Shown piece by piece: positions 24,465 through 32,980 of a DNA stretch of 33,589 bases (position 1 is its first letter; each line of letters begins with the position of its first letter). The position numbers and the translations under genes are program-made. The DNA is from Rhodobacteraceae bacterium UBA6236 (lineage in GTDB: Bacteria; Pseudomonadota; Alphaproteobacteria; Rhodobacterales; Rhodobacteraceae). Below the pieces are notes generated by a model that was given only the letters and a program-made list of their open reading frames with translations, had not been told where the DNA came from and searched no databases. Location: positions 10,024-43,612 of the forward strand of contig DJWG01000027.1 of assembly GCA_002440945.1 (NCBI GenBank), in the 5' to 3' direction.

Positions 24465-25604
24465 CTACCTTGGTCGATGGATATGGGCGCTTTGCACCAG
24501 CCCGAAGGCCATGAGCAGGATCACCATGGCCGTTCCCCCGTAGGATACAAGGGGCAACGGCACTCCCACCACCGGTACCAGCCCCGTGACCATCGCCATG
24601 TTGAAGGCGAAGAACAGAAAGAACATCGACCCCACGCCATAGGTCAAAAGCGCCGAAAACCTGTCCCTGTTGGCTTGCGCCGAAAACACGCAGAAGGCCA
24701 CGATCAGCGCGTAAAGCGCCAGAAGCGAGGCGGCGCCGACAAAGCCGAACTCCTCGGCCAGGGTGGTGAAGATGAAGTCGGTGTGCTTTTCGGGCAGGAA
24801 GTTCAGCCGGGACTGCGTGCCCTGCATGTAGCCCTTGCCGTTCCACCCGCCAGAACCAAGGGCGATCTGCGCCTGCATGATGTTGTAGCCCGCGCCCAGG
24901 GGATCGCTGCCGGGATCAAGGAAGGTGTCGATGCGCTTGTATTGGTAGTCGCGCAAGAGCTGCATTTCCGTCCCGCGCGTTTCGAACACCGCAAAGACCA
25001 CCGCAACGATCATGGCGATGATGGTGGCGAAATACCACCAGCTGACCCCGGCCACGAACATGATGATCCCGCCCCCGGCCAGCAGCATCAGCGCCGTGCC
25101 AAGATCGGGCTGGATCAGCACCAGAAAGACCGGCGCAAGGATGATCAGCACTGGAAACAGCACCCAAAGCGGGCGTGAGACCTTTTTCGGGTCCAGCCAG
25201 TCGTAATAGGCCGCCAGGAACAGGACCTGCGCGACCTTCATCAATTCAGAGGGTTGCAGGCGCAGGGGACCAAGCTCGATCCAGCGTTGCGCGCCCATGC
25301 CGACGCTGCCGAAGGCATCCACCGCGATCAAGAGCGCCAGCGCGATCAGATAGGCCAGGATCGACAGGTTGCGCCAGATCCAGATCGGCACGAAGCCAAT
25401 GGCCAGCATGACGACGATCCCGGCCGCGAACCGCTTCATCTGCGTGTCGGCCCAGGGTTCGAAATTCCCGCCGGCGACCGAATAGAGCATCAGGAACCCG
25501 ACCGAGGCGACCGCAGTCAGCAAAAGGACCAGGGCCCAGTTGACATAAAGGATCTTGCGCAAGCCGGTGGGCACCGTCTTGACGTTGTAGCCAAGGTAGC
25601 TCAT
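24465..25604 (-). CDS. rodA: rod shape-determining protein RodA (SEDS peptidoglycan polymerase)
   Basis: Integral membrane SEDS glycosyltransferase that polymerises lipid II during lateral-wall growth, working with PBP2 and MreBCD. The 379-residue protein is almost entirely hydrophobic helices and has RWIELGPLRLQPSELMK around 107-123, QPDLGTALMLLAGG near 165-178, and HTDFIF with the conserved Asp276 in the long periplasmic loop, plus GVPLPLVSYGG near the C terminus. It overlaps mrdA by 4 bp, as expected for a PBP2-RodA pair made at equal levels. Confidence 0.97.
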   Translation of the reverse strand: MSYLGYNVKTVPTGLRKILYVNWALVLLLTAVASVGFLMLYSVAGGNFEPWADTQMKRFAAGIVVMLAIGFVPIWIWRNLSILAYLIALALLIAVDAFGSVGMGAQRWIELGPLRLQPSELMKVAQVLFLAAYYDWLDPKKVSRPLWVLFPVLIILAPVFLVLIQPDLGTALMLLAGGGIIMFVAGVSWWYFATIIAMIVAVVFAVFETRGTEMQLLRDYQYKRIDTFLDPGSDPLGAGYNIMQAQIALGSGGWNGKGYMQGTQSRLNFLPEKHTDFIFTTLAEEFGFVGAASLLALYALIVAFCVFSAQANRDRFSALLTYGVGSMFFLFFAFNMAMVTGLVPVVGVPLPLVSYGGTAMVILLMAFGLVQSAHIHRPR

Positions 25605-27541
25605 GCGCGGATCTTCCCGGTATCGTCGATTTCCGGCGGCAGCAGCTTCAGCGATTTCTGCTGGTTCTCGATCCGCTGGCGCTGCGCCTCGGGGTAGGCG
25701 GTCAGGGGCGGGGTGCCGCCATGAAGCGCCTGCAGAAGGATGTCGCGCGCGATGGGCGCCGCCACCGCCGAACCACCGCCGCCATGTTCCACAACCACCG
25801 AAACCGCGATCTTCGGCGCGTCATGGGGCGCGAAACAGACGAACAGCGCGTGGTCGCGCCTGTTCCAGGGCAGATCGTCGTTCGAAATCACCCCCCGCGC
25901 CCGTTCGGCGGCAGTGATGTTGCGGACCTGGCTGGTGCCGGTCTTGCCCGCCATCCGCATCGTGTCGTCCACGATGCGCGAGGCATAGGCGGTACCCTTT
26001 TTCGAGTTCATCACGTCGAACATGCCGCGCCGGACCATGCGCAGGATGTTTTCGCTGATGCCCAGGGGCGGCGCCTCTGGCAGGACGGTGTCCTTGCCGT
26101 TGATCTGCCGCACGAGGCGCGGCTCCACCGCCCGGCCCGAGGCGATCCGCGCCGTCATCACCGCCAGTTGCAGGGGCGAGGCCAGCACGAAGCCTTGCCC
26201 GATCGAGGCGTTGAGCGTGTCGCCGATCCGCCACTCCTTGCCGTATTTCTTGGCCTTCCAGTCCTTGTCGGGCGCAAGCCCTTCGGAAACGGCGGACATC
26301 GGCAGGTCATGCTGCACCCCGATCCCCATGCGCCGCGCCATATCCGCGATCTTGTCGATCCCGACCCGCTGGGCCAGTTCGTAATAGAACACGTCGCACG
26401 AATGTTCGAGGCTTTGGGTCAGGCCCACATGCCCGTGGCCCGAGCGTTTCCAGCAATGGAAGCGGCGCTTGCCGAGTTCGGTATAGCCGCGGCAGAAGAC
26501 GGTTTCATCGACCCGGACCACCCCCGCCTCCAGCGCGGCGAGCGCGGTGACGATCTTGAAGGTCGATCCCGGCGGATAGGCGCCCTGCACCGTCTTGTCG
26601 GCCAGCGGGCGGTGGTCGTGTTCCATCAGCGCCCGGTATTCCTTGCCGGAAATCCCGCGCACGAACATGTTCGGATCGAAGGTCGGGGCCGAGCTGATCG
26701 CCAGGATGTCGCCATTGGTCACATCCATGACCACCGCGGCGGCACTGTCTTCGCCCAGCCGCGCCTGGGTATAGTTCTGAAGCCGGTGATCCAGCGTCAT
26801 CTGCACCGTGGCGCCCGGATCGCCTTCCTTGCGGTCCAGTTCGCGGATGACGCGGCCATAGGCGTTGACCTCGATCCGCCGCGTCCCGGCCTTGCCGCGC
26901 AGGTCGTCTTCCAGCTTTGCCTCGACGCCGACCTTGCCGATCTGGAACTTCGGGATCTGCAAGAGCGGATCGGGGCTTTCCATCTTCGACAGGTCATAGT
27001 CGCTGACCGGCCCGACATAACCTAGCACATGGGCGAAATCGCCCAATTGCGGGTAGACCCGGGACAGGCCCACCTCGGTCGTGACGCCGGGCAGGGCCGG
27101 GGCGTTGACGGCGACGCGGCTGAAGTCTTCCCAGCTCAGCCGGTCGGCGACGATGATCGGCAAGGTGGGGCTGCGGCGCTCGACCTCGCGCAGGGTCTTG
27201 GCCATTTCCTCGTCCGACATGGGAATAAGGCGCGACAGCCGGCGCATGACGTCTTCGACATCGCCCGCGTCCTCGCGGGTGATGGTCACGCGGTAGTTCT
27301 GTTCGTTGCCCGCAATGACATGGCCATTGCGATCCTGCAAAAGCCCGCGGGCGGGCGGGATCAGGCGGATCTTGATGCTGTTTTCGTCGGCAAGCAGCCG
27401 GAAGTTGTCGGCGCGGTCTACCTGCAGGTGGCGGAAGCGCACCGCCAGAACCCCGACGATGGCCGTCTGTACGCCGCCAAGGATCAACCCGCGCCGTGAC
27501 ACGCGGCGGATCGCTTCGCCATTTTCGCGCGGCCGCCTCAT
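25601..27541 (-). CDS. mrdA: penicillin-binding protein 2 (MrdA), elongasome transpeptidase
   Basis: Class B PBP: cross-links peptidoglycan in the periplasm during elongation. The 646-residue protein has a short cytoplasmic tail, one transmembrane anchor near residues 19-36, a pedestal/dimerisation region, and the transpeptidase domain with Ser326 in STFK, the SCD motif at 381-383 (SxD instead of the more common SxN of other class B PBPs, usual in PBP2), and KTGT at 533-536. It overlaps mreD and rodA by 4 bp each, placing it inside the mre-mrd operon. Confidence 0.97.
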   Translation of the reverse strand: MRRPRENGEAIRRVSRRGLILGGVQTAIVGVLAVRFRHLQVDRADNFRLLADENSIKIRLIPPARGLLQDRNGHVIAGNEQNYRVTITREDAGDVEDVMRRLSRLIPMSDEEMAKTLREVERRSPTLPIIVADRLSWEDFSRVAVNAPALPGVTTEVGLSRVYPQLGDFAHVLGYVGPVSDYDLSKMESPDPLLQIPKFQIGKVGVEAKLEDDLRGKAGTRRIEVNAYGRVIRELDRKEGDPGATVQMTLDHRLQNYTQARLGEDSAAAVVMDVTNGDILAISSAPTFDPNMFVRGISGKEYRALMEHDHRPLADKTVQGAYPPGSTFKIVTALAALEAGVVRVDETVFCRGYTELGKRRFHCWKRSGHGHVGLTQSLEHSCDVFYYELAQRVGIDKIADMARRMGIGVQHDLPMSAVSEGLAPDKDWKAKKYGKEWRIGDTLNASIGQGFVLASPLQLAVMTARIASGRAVEPRLVRQINGKDTVLPEAPPLGISENILRMVRRGMFDVMNSKKGTAYASRIVDDTMRMAGKTGTSQVRNITAAERARGVISNDDLPWNRRDHALFVCFAPHDAPKIAVSVVVEHGGGGSAVAAPIARDILLQALHGGTPPLTAYPEAQRQRIENQQKSLKLLPPEIDDTGKIRA

Positions 27542-28077
27542 CTGAGGTGCCCCAGTTCATCGACCTCGCCGGTCGCGGCGCGGCGCAGGCCCAGCGCAAA
27601 GCGCGTGAACCCGACGACCAGCGGACAGGCCAGGATCGTGATGACCGCGCGCACCAGGTCCAGTTCTAGAGGAGTCTGCGGAACCATGAAGATCAGAAGC
27701 ACCAGGCGATTGGCGAAGGTCATTGCCGAAATGACGACAGCGATCATCACCCACTCGAAGAAGAAGGGCAAATCACGAGTCATCGCCTCGCGCCGGCGCA
27801 GGAATTCGGTTCCCAGAAGAACGATGACGGTCCAGAGGCCCGGGGGGCGCATGAACAGAAGGTCTTCGAGCAGGAAGACGCCGGCGATCATCCAGGCGGG
27901 CACATAATCGGGGCGGCGCAGCACCCAGACCAGCGTCAGCGCCAGCGCAAGGTCCGGCCCCGGAATTTCAGAAGGAACCGCCGAAAGCGGCAGGATGCGC
28001 ACGAACAGCAGGAAGCCGATTAGAGCCAGGAACATCAACCGGTGGAGGAGCCGCGCGGCGCGGATCGGGTCAACCAT
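27538..28077 (-). CDS. mreD: rod shape-determining protein MreD
   Basis: Small integral membrane protein of the elongasome. The 179-residue protein has about five hydrophobic segments, including LMFLALIGFLLFV near residue 15, MIAGVFLLEDLLFM near 65, VIVLLGTEFL near 85 and MIAVVISAMTFANRLVLLIF near 110. The motif LLEDLLFMRPPGL fits alphaproteobacterial MreD. I start at ATG 28077, overlapping mreC by 8 bp; the longer open frame to 28197 only reads the Pro-rich 3' end of mreC in another frame. It overlaps mrdA by 4 bp. Confidence 0.9.
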   Translation of the reverse strand: MVDPIRAARLLHRLMFLALIGFLLFVRILPLSAVPSEIPGPDLALALTLVWVLRRPDYVPAWMIAGVFLLEDLLFMRPPGLWTVIVLLGTEFLRRREAMTRDLPFFFEWVMIAVVISAMTFANRLVLLIFMVPQTPLELDLVRAVITILACPLVVGFTRFALGLRRAATGEVDELGHLR

Positions 28078-29101
28078 CGGCGCCCCCTGCCGGGGCGGCG
28101 GCAGGCTGGGCGGGATCGCCGGCCGCCGGTTCGCCCGGATCGGTGGGGCCCGGGGTGATGGCGTCAGGCGTGTCCGGGGGGGTGGGTGCCTCGTCATCGC
28201 TGCCCGGCGCGCCGAATTGCAGGGCGGGGCGCGCCTCGGGTTCGGGGGGCGGGATCAGCTTGCCGGGTTCGGTGATCTGTTCGGCCGGATGGCTGCGAAG
28301 CACCCGCAGGAAGTCCAGCCGTTCGTAATCGGCGGCCAGCATCACCCGCAGGCGGTTTTCGCGGTCCATCGCCACCTGACCGACCAGCAGCCCGGCCGGA
28401 AACACCCCGCCGTCGCCCGAAGACACCACCCGGTCGCCGGGGCGGACCAGCTTCGGATCCTCGATGAATTCCAAGGGCGGGGCCGAGGAGTTGTCGCCGA
28501 CCATCATGGCGCGCTGGCCCGAGGGCTGGATCGTCACCGGGATGCGGCTTGAGGCATCGGTCAGCAGCAAGACGCGGCTGGTCAATTGACCGACGCCCGA
28601 GATCCGGCCGACCAGACCCAGGCCATCCATCGTCGCCCAGCCATCGACGATGCCGTCCCGCGCCCCGACGTTCAGGATCACCGACTGGCGGAAGGGCGAT
28701 CCGCTGTCGGCCATCACCACGCCTGACACGCTGGTCAGCTTCGGGTCCAGTCGCACCTGGTTCTGCGCCAGAAGCTTGGCGTTCTGCTGTTCCAGCTGCA
28801 CCGCCGCTTCCTTCCAGGCCTTCATCTGCTGAAGCTCGCGCCGCAATTCCTGGTTCTGGGAATAGAGGCTGGTGTAGGACTGGAAGTTGTCGATCATTCC
28901 CGCGATCTTGGTCACCGGCACCAGCGCCCATTCGAAGCCGGGCACGAAACGGTCGACCAGCGCCGCGCGGAAGCGTTCAACCCGCGGGCTGTCGATGCGC
29001 CAGATCAGGAACAGCGCCGTCAGGATGATGATGAGGATGCCGAAGACGATGCGCCGGACCGGACCGGCGTAATCGAAATCGCTGTGGCGGTCACGAGCCA
29101 A
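28070..29101 (-). CDS. mreC: rod shape-determining protein MreC
   Basis: Periplasmic scaffold that activates PBP2-RodA. The 343-residue protein has one N-terminal transmembrane helix (about 15-34), a coiled-coil segment around 72-105 (YSQNQELRRELQQMKAWKEA), and the paired beta-barrel domain with VVMADSGSPFRQSVILNVGA and GDRVVSSGDGGVFPAGLLVG. The C-terminal 70 residues are Pro/Ala/Gly-rich and acidic, an extension common in Rhodobacterales. It follows mreB after 29 bp and overlaps mreD by 8 bp. Confidence 0.95.
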   Translation of the reverse strand: MARDRHSDFDYAGPVRRIVFGILIIILTALFLIWRIDSPRVERFRAALVDRFVPGFEWALVPVTKIAGMIDNFQSYTSLYSQNQELRRELQQMKAWKEAAVQLEQQNAKLLAQNQVRLDPKLTSVSGVVMADSGSPFRQSVILNVGARDGIVDGWATMDGLGLVGRISGVGQLTSRVLLLTDASSRIPVTIQPSGQRAMMVGDNSSAPPLEFIEDPKLVRPGDRVVSSGDGGVFPAGLLVGQVAMDRENRLRVMLAADYERLDFLRVLRSHPAEQITEPGKLIPPPEPEARPALQFGAPGSDDEAPTPPDTPDAITPGPTDPGEPAAGDPAQPAAAPAGGADG

Positions 29102-29130
29102 GGCGGCCTCTCAATGCCGGGCCCCTGGCC

Positions 29131-30225
<1,095 letters not shown>

Positions 30226-30323
30226 TCAGACCCGCCGCTTATAGGCAAGCAACCCGGAGTCGGAAAGAGGCAGGCCGGTCCCGCGCCGGAAACCGCCGGC
30301 ACGGTGCGGAGAGGTCTGATTTT

Positions 30324-30346
30324 TGAGTATTTTTGCAAAGAAGAAA
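30324..30346 (+). repeat. dispersed intergenic repeat, copy G (GAGTATTT/AAAGAAGAA variant)
   Basis: Reads TGAGTATTTTTGCAAAGAAG followed by AAA, core only, in the gap between the 5' end of mreB and the left tRNA-Tyr. It is about 150 bp upstream of the mreB start and could overlap its promoter region. Otherwise the gap 30172-30400 shows no gene. Confidence 0.65.
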
Positions 30347-30400
30347 CCGAAAGCCGGTCCAAGGGACGCAGCGCTTCGACGGGTCACGTTTTGGAGAGAA

Positions 30401-30484
30401 TGGTGGGCGACCCTGGAATCGAACCAGGCACGAGTCGCCTCGGCGGAGTTACAGTCCGCTGCCGCACCTTGCAGCACGTCGCCC
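30401..30484 (-). tRNA. tRNA-Tyr (anticodon GTA), left copy
   Basis: Class II tRNA of 84 nt with encoded CCA (complement of 30401-30403). Acceptor GGGCGAC pairs with GTCGCCC; the anticodon stem GCGGA/TCCGC encloses loop CTGTAAC with anticodon GTA at 30450-30452; a long variable arm follows, then the T arm CCTGG-TTCGATT-CCAGG. It is identical to the right copy 1,313 bp away. Its upstream sequence belongs to the inserted element, while its downstream flank towards mreB is chromosomal, so its expression may depend on a promoter in the element. Confidence 0.95.
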
Positions 30485-30492
30485 ACTTGAGG
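30401..30492 (-). repeat. 92-bp direct repeat, left (att-like), containing complete tRNA-Tyr
   Basis: Identical at all 92 positions to 31714-31805; identity ends sharply on both sides (30400 A versus 31713 T; 30493 T versus 31806 C). It covers the whole tRNA plus 8 bp upstream of its 5' end. This is what attL/attR of a tRNA-integrated element looks like, though the core is longer than usual. Confidence 0.85.
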
Positions 30493-30708
30493 TTTTTCTT
30501 AAGTCCTCTCAGTGGCTTACCGATGCAAACCGTCCGCTTCACCAAGCCTTCCAAGATCAACAGAGGGTGTCTCTCGGTGGCTCGTGAAACCAAGATATGT
30601 ACGGGAGAATCGGGGGTCAACCCGTACAGTTTCGTAACAGTCTGGTGCGCTGACCTACATATTACCGAAAGGGAGGAAGGGCTTCCCCCTCCCCCTCCGT
30701 TTCAGGGG

Positions 30709-30906
30709 TCACTCAGAGTACGACAGAACGACCCGTTTCACGTCCTCAAGCAGACCGAAGGCTTTCCCCTCGGTGATCGTCTCGGAGGCCAGAAGGTCTA
30801 CCGCGTGGTTCAGTCGGTTAATGTCGTGGTCGGTCATGATCGAACGATGCACTGCAAGAAAGTCAAGAATGGCCTTGATGGCCTCGGAGTTGGTGTGTCG
30901 AGCCAT
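30709..30906 (-). CDS. hypothetical small protein (65 aa) of the element
   Basis: ATG 30906 is preceded by GAAAGGACC at good spacing, so translation is plausible. The product starts MARHTNSEAIKAILDFLAVH, is mostly helical and charged, and has no membrane segment or motif I know. A frame extension to a TTG at 30924 is possible but less likely. A hairpin-capable purine/pyrimidine block follows its stop (30667-30703). It may be an accessory phage gene; function unknown. Confidence 0.5.
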   Translation of the reverse strand: MARHTNSEAIKAILDFLAVHRSIMTDHDINRLNHAVDLLASETITEGKAFGLLEDVKRVVLSYSE

Positions 30907-30954
30907 GCTCGGTGGTCCTTTCAAATGGGTAAAGTATGGGTGAGACGGGACGCC

Positions 30955-31140
30955 TCAGATCGAAATGGGGAAGTCCAGAGGGGAGAAGGGGTAAGTCCCT
31001 TGCGTGGTGAAGGATTGGTGAACGTCTTGGGCATCCCCAGGTTGGACCCGGTTCGACACAAGAACCTTCACGGCGCTGCCAATGTCGGTGGACGTGGCTT
31101 TGCCGTCCTCAAGCTTCTGGATCAGGGTTCGGATGAGTAG
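30955..31140 (-). pseudogene. 3' fragment of a second element gene (possible small-terminase-like tail)
   Basis: In a frame different from the integrase fragment, an open reading frame runs leftward from the presumed deletion junction near 31130-31140 to a stop at 30955. It contains LIQKLEDGKATSTDIGSAVK and ends YPFSPLDFPISI. The pattern, a helix with an 'exGxAtxxDlxxAxxxL' feel and a late hydrophobic PF-x-LDFPI, loosely recalls small terminase subunits of T7-like podoviruses, but this is only an impression. No convincing own start codon or ribosome site; the in-frame ATG at 31189-31191 lies inside the integrase fragment. Confidence 0.4.
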
Positions 31141-31661
31141 TAGGACGCAAGACAGGCTTGGTACGAACCCACAGACCGAGAGGACCGGCATTCCCCCGTC
31201 CGCTTGGAGGGGGTGCCTTTGATATGACCTATGAACCCCAAGGCCATCGTCCGGTTGATCTGAGACACCTGACAGTTACCGCTGTAGTCCTCAAAGGCTC
31301 TGAGGATCATCCGGTACTTCTGCTTGGTCGCACCGCAGATGCCGTCGCTTTCGACAAGCCAACGGTGGGCTGTCTCTCGGACAGTGGGAACCTCCGCAGG
31401 GAGAGGTACGGCAGGGGTTGTCTTAGGGTTGACCGTGGGTGACTTGGGGAGGGCAGGAGAGGCAGACCCCTGTTGGATGGAATCTCGTATCTCTTGCAAG
31501 GCAGAGGGGCGTAGCGAGAGAGCCTCGCCTAGGTCGGTGGTGCCTAGGCTCCTGATGATTTCCTTGCGACCAACTTTGCTCTGCATCTCAGTCGGAATCG
31601 AGAATCGAACAGAGTAAGTGTTGCCTCTTTTGAACAGTCCTGAGGGGAGTGTAAGGGTCAA
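31122..31661 (-). pseudogene. truncated tyrosine recombinase (phage integrase), N-terminal part only
   Basis: Translation from TTG 31661, preceded by AAGGAG six bases upstream, gives 179 residues beginning MTLTLPSGLFKRGNTYSVRF (TTG read as Met). The LFKRGNTYSVRF...REIIRSLGTTDLGEA block matches the N-terminal DUF6538-type arm-binding region of integrases, followed by a linker and the start of a SAM-like core-binding domain (TVRETAHRWLVESDG, KQKYRMILRAFEDYSG). The frame stops before the catalytic domain: none of the R-K-H-R-H-Y residues is present, and intact relatives are around 350-400 residues. The frame is open further upstream, but only through the tRNA. Position just downstream of the tRNA 3' end is typical for an integrase at its attachment site. 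Confidence 0.8.
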
Positions 31662-31713
31662 TTTCCTCTCCTTGTTACGTTGGAGAGAGAAAACCCTATG
31701 TTTTTCAAAGACT

Positions 31714-31797
31714 TGGTGGGCGACCCTGGAATCGAACCAGGCACGAGTCGCCTCGGCGGAGTTACAGTCCGCTGCCGCACCTTGCAGCACGTCGCCC
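31714..31797 (-). tRNA. tRNA-Tyr (anticodon GTA), right copy
   Basis: Identical 84-nt class II tRNA, anticodon at 31763-31765 on the complement, CCA encoded at 31714-31716. Its upstream flank (31806-31970) is chromosomal and GC-rich, so this copy probably keeps the original promoter and the ancestral 5' context. The integrase fragment follows its 3' end after 52 bp and may be read through from the tRNA promoter. Confidence 0.95.
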
Positions 31798-31805
31798 ACT
31801 TGAGG
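31714..31805 (-). repeat. 92-bp direct repeat, right (att-like), containing complete tRNA-Tyr
   Basis: Partner of 30401-30492 with no mismatch. The boundary next to the integrase fragment and the short shared segment upstream of the tRNA (complement of ACTTGAGG at 31798-31805) define the core. Confidence 0.85.
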
Positions 31806-31970
31806 CGCGACTGATAGTGGAGGGTCCGGGGCGGGTCAAGGCCCAGTTGCCGGGTTTGGCAGAAAATCCGCCGGGGCTTGCGGGCACCCGTCCGGCGGGC
31901 CAAGATCGCGCGGCTTTGGGGCCGGGGTGGCCGGACAAGAGAAGGCGCTTTGGCGCAAGGGGATGCGGCG

Positions 31971-32780
31971 ATGAAGAAGCCCACTTGGGTGGTCGAGAAA
32001 GAGCGCCAGAAGCGCGCGGCGGCGGCCGAGACGGTCTGGCTGTTCGGGCTTCATGCGGTGCGCGATGCGCTGATGAATCCGCAGCGCCGCAAGCACCAGC
32101 TGGTGGTGACGAAGAACGCCGCCGACAAGCTGGCCGAGGCGATTGCGGAAGCCGGGCTTGAGCCGCAGATCGTCGATCCGCGGAAGTTCGACGCCCATGT
32201 GCCGATCGACCCCGAAAGCGTGCACCAGGGCGCCGCGCTGGAGGTGTCGCCGCTCGATTGGGGGCGGCTGGATCAGGTGGCGATCGAGGGCGCGGGCGCG
32301 CCGCTTGTGGTGGTGCTGGATCGCGTGACCGATCCCCATAACGTCGGGGCCGTCCTGCGGTCGGCCGAGGTGTTCGGCGCGCGCGCCGTGGTCGCGCCGC
32401 GCCACCATTCCGCGCCGGAAACCGGTGCGCTGGCCAAGACGGCCAGCGGCGCGCTGGAACGGCAGCCCTATCTGCGGGTGACGAACCTGGCCGATGCCAT
32501 GACGGCGCTTCAGGACATGGGCTATGTGCTGATCGGTCTGGCCGGCGAGGCGGAGGAAACGCTGGACGAGGCTCTGGCCGATCTGGGCGACCGCCCGGTG
32601 GGGCTGGTCCTGGGCGCCGAAGGCCCGGGCCTGCGCGAAAAGACCCGCGAAACCTGCGACCGGCTGGCGCGGATTCCCTATGCGGGGGCTTTCGGGTCGC
32701 TCAACGTCTCTAACGCGGCGGCGGTTTCGCTTTATGCGGCCTCGACTCGCAGCGGCGGCAAGGCCAAACCCGCAGTGTGA
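31971..32780 (+). CDS. rlmB: 23S rRNA (guanosine-2251-2'-O)-methyltransferase RlmB-like, SpoU/TrmH family
   Basis: SPOUT methyltransferase that 2'-O-methylates rRNA (G2251 in E. coli) or a related RNA. The 269-residue protein has an N-terminal L30e-like substrate domain (LFGLHAVRDALMNPQRRKHQ) and the three knot motifs: DRVTDPHNVGAVLRSAEVFG, LVLGAEGPGLREKT, and IPYAGAFGSLNVSNAAAVSLY. I start at ATG 31971, preceded by AAGGGG; the frame is open from 31878 without a convincing start. It is divergent from the right tRNA-Tyr. The exact modified residue is inferred from family. Confidence 0.88.
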   Translation: MKKPTWVVEKERQKRAAAAETVWLFGLHAVRDALMNPQRRKHQLVVTKNAADKLAEAIAEAGLEPQIVDPRKFDAHVPIDPESVHQGAALEVSPLDWGRLDQVAIEGAGAPLVVVLDRVTDPHNVGAVLRSAEVFGARAVVAPRHHSAPETGALAKTASGALERQPYLRVTNLADAMTALQDMGYVLIGLAGEAEETLDEALADLGDRPVGLVLGAEGPGLREKTRETCDRLARIPYAGAFGSLNVSNAAAVSLYAASTRSGGKAKPAV

Positions 32781-32889
32781 TCACAACATCGCGACCGCCC
32801 CTGATAGTTTCGGAACTGCGACCCATATGTCTCAGGAGCGCGGCACCGGAACTGCCGAGCTTTGTTCACTGTCCCTCGTTCCGCAACTG

Positions 32890-32917
32890 GCGCCCGGACA
32901 CCCCCGGGCGCTTTTTT
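32890..32917 (+). terminator. Rho-independent terminator
   Basis: GCGCCCGG (32890-32897) pairs perfectly with CCGGGCGC (32904-32911) around a six-base loop and is followed at once by six T residues (32912-32917). It stands 110 bp after the rlmB stop, so it may end the rlmB transcript or a separate small RNA from 32781-32911. Confidence 0.9.
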
Positions 32918-32980
32918 ATCTGGTCACAGCACCGCACGCGGGGTTGAGTTGTCGGAGCGAAAGCCAGCCGGAGGATCAGG

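Larger units (their letters stand above)
30493..31713. mobile_element. remnant of a tRNA-Tyr-integrated prophage or integrative element
   Basis: About 1.2 kb bounded by perfect 92-bp tRNA repeats. Sampled 60-base blocks have about 47-58% GC, against roughly 70% or more in adjoining genes, and codon use differs. Contents, all leftward: the 5' part of a tyrosine-recombinase gene right after the right tRNA, a fragment of a second gene in another frame, and a 65-codon ORF with its own ribosome site. The remaining stretch 30493-30708 holds no gene I can support, but has an inverted repeat GTACGGG/CCCGTAC (30599-30605 and 30621-30627) and a purine/pyrimidine hairpin-capable block at 30667-30703. 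One large internal deletion joining both ends of a larger element explains the layout. Confidence 0.8.

Noticed and set aside
31662..31799. N-terminal extension of the integrase fragment through the right tRNA-Tyr
   Set aside because: Those codons are tRNA sequence; the TTG at 31661 with AAGGAG is a better start.
32809..32911. SRP RNA, 6S RNA or tmRNA in the rlmB downstream gap
   Set aside because: The conserved SRP tetraloop region, the tmRNA tRNA-like ends and the 6S long open helix are not recognisable; kept only as a generic sRNA candidate.
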